Shown: positions 49,465 to 50,053 of the stretch, piece by piece
Numbering within the stretch: position 1 is the first letter of the stretch
Layout of the letters: the number at the start of each line of letters is the position of its first letter
Assembly (NCBI GenBank): GCA_021161425.1
Contig: JAGHAQ010000041.1
Location: forward strand, 1 to 50,053
Length of the DNA stretch: 50,053 nucleotides
Source of the DNA: Candidatus Tharpella sp.
Lineage (GTDB): Bacteria > Desulfobacterota > Anaeroferrophillalia > Anaeroferrophillales > Tharpellaceae
Direction: 5' to 3'
Program-made: the position numbers and the translations under genes
The notes under the pieces: model-generated
The model's input: the letters and a program-made list of their open reading frames with translations, nothing else
Told to the model about the DNA's origin: nothing
Databases searched by the model: none

Positions 49465-50053
49465 ATGGCCATCGATATTACCGGCATCAACAACGAGAAC
49501 GAGTTTTACACCCATCATTATCTCTCCGCTATCCTGGAAAATGATTTGAAGGATGTCTTTGCGGAGTGGAAACGGCGGGATGAAAAGGATGGGGTTGTCC
49601 AACCTTATGTAACTCTCAGAAGTTTGCGAAAAAGTTTTTTCGTCACCCAAGACCTTCTCAGCCGAGAGCGAAAAAACCGTGAGCGGCTTGCGCTGCAAAA
49701 AGATTTACTGGCCGGGTTTCTCTCCGCTCTGGGTTATGAATGGCAAAATGAACTGGTCACTATGGATGATGGTTCTGTTATTCCTTTAATTGGCGGTATC
49801 AATAAAGCCGATGGCTCGCCAGATCTGTGGATTATTCAGGCCCTGGATATTTTTGCTGAGGAGGCTGATCCTCTGGAATTGCGGCTCGTTCCTGAACAAT
49901 ATCCAGACGGTGTTGAAGCAGAGAAGGTTCTTGATCTCCCTTTTACCGAGATTATCAGCAAAAATATCTTCAGCCGCAGTGAACCTCCCCGCTGGTTGAT
50001 TCTTATCAGCAGCACCCAACTTCTTCTCATTGACCGAACCAAATGGAATGAGA
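49465..50053 (+). CDS. N-terminus of a large protein cut by the window edge; putative Eco57I/PglX-like DNA methylase/type IIG-like protein
   Basis: Continuous frame from ATG 49465 to the window end: MAIDITGINNENEFYTHHYLSAILENDLKDVFAEWKRRDEKDGVVQPYVTL...; absent from the ORF track because it has no stop in the window. Methylase call rests on N-terminal resemblance and gene context; no catalytic motif is visible yet. Confidence 0.5.
   Translation, partial: MAIDITGINNENEFYTHHYLSAILENDLKDVFAEWKRRDEKDGVVQPYVTLRSLRKSFFVTQDLLSRERKNRERLALQKDLLAGFLSALGYEWQNELVTMDDGSVIPLIGGINKADGSPDLWIIQALDIFAEEADPLELRLVPEQYPDGVEAEKVLDLPFTEIISKNIFSRSEPPRWLILISSTQLLLIDRTKWNE

Noticed and set aside
36344-50053. Classical DISARM or BREX system
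   Set aside because: No DUF1998 (DrmB), PLD (DrmC), PglZ, BrxL or BrxC-like genes in the visible part; only helicase/methylase composition is shared
1-50053. CRISPR arrays, tRNA/rRNA genes, IS elements or integrases
   Set aside because: No regularly spaced repeats, tRNA cloverleaf signatures, or transposase/integrase-like ORFs were seen on either strand

Overview
The window looks like a bacterial chromosome segment, Desulfobacterota/deltaproteobacterial in style (inference from gene content). It has two parts. (A) About 0-36 kb: the 3' end of gatB, lpxC, acetoacetyl-CoA synthetase, and a chemoreceptor followed by a decayed hemerythrin. Next is a tightly overlapping redox operon: a membrane Fe-S/CCG oxidoreductase (EMO/DUF224-like), a 7-heme cytochrome, a PsrB-like ferredoxin, an NrfD-like anchor, a molybdopterin-family protein and a NapC/NrfH-like cytochrome. 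It runs into a C4 beta-oxidation cluster: class III CoA-transferase, two thiolases, HBD, two acyl-CoA dehydrogenases, EtfBA and a split B12 mutase. The mutase carries the Phe/Gln residues of isobutyryl-CoA mutase. After it come a VOR-type 2-oxoacid:ferredoxin oxidoreductase, an ACT protein, a DapL-like aminotransferase and, on the minus strand, a POR-type oxidoreductase with a fused GltD-PorD subunit. Together these suggest a valine/isobutyrate -> butyryl-CoA -> acetyl-CoA route wired to a menaquinone/periplasmic cytochrome system. (B) About 36.3 kb to the window end: a probable accessory/defence island on the plus strand. It holds SNF2 helicase 1 (frameshifted), a 2518-aa sacsin-like protein with two GHKL ATPase sites, SNF2/RapA-like helicase 2, and the start of a large ORF cut by the window edge that may be an Eco57I/PglX-like methylase. 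Candidate cis-elements include a CAGTTAACGTTAACTG-like palindrome upstream of several catabolic units and a recurrent pre-start mini-hairpin. No CRISPR, tRNA, rRNA or transposase was found.
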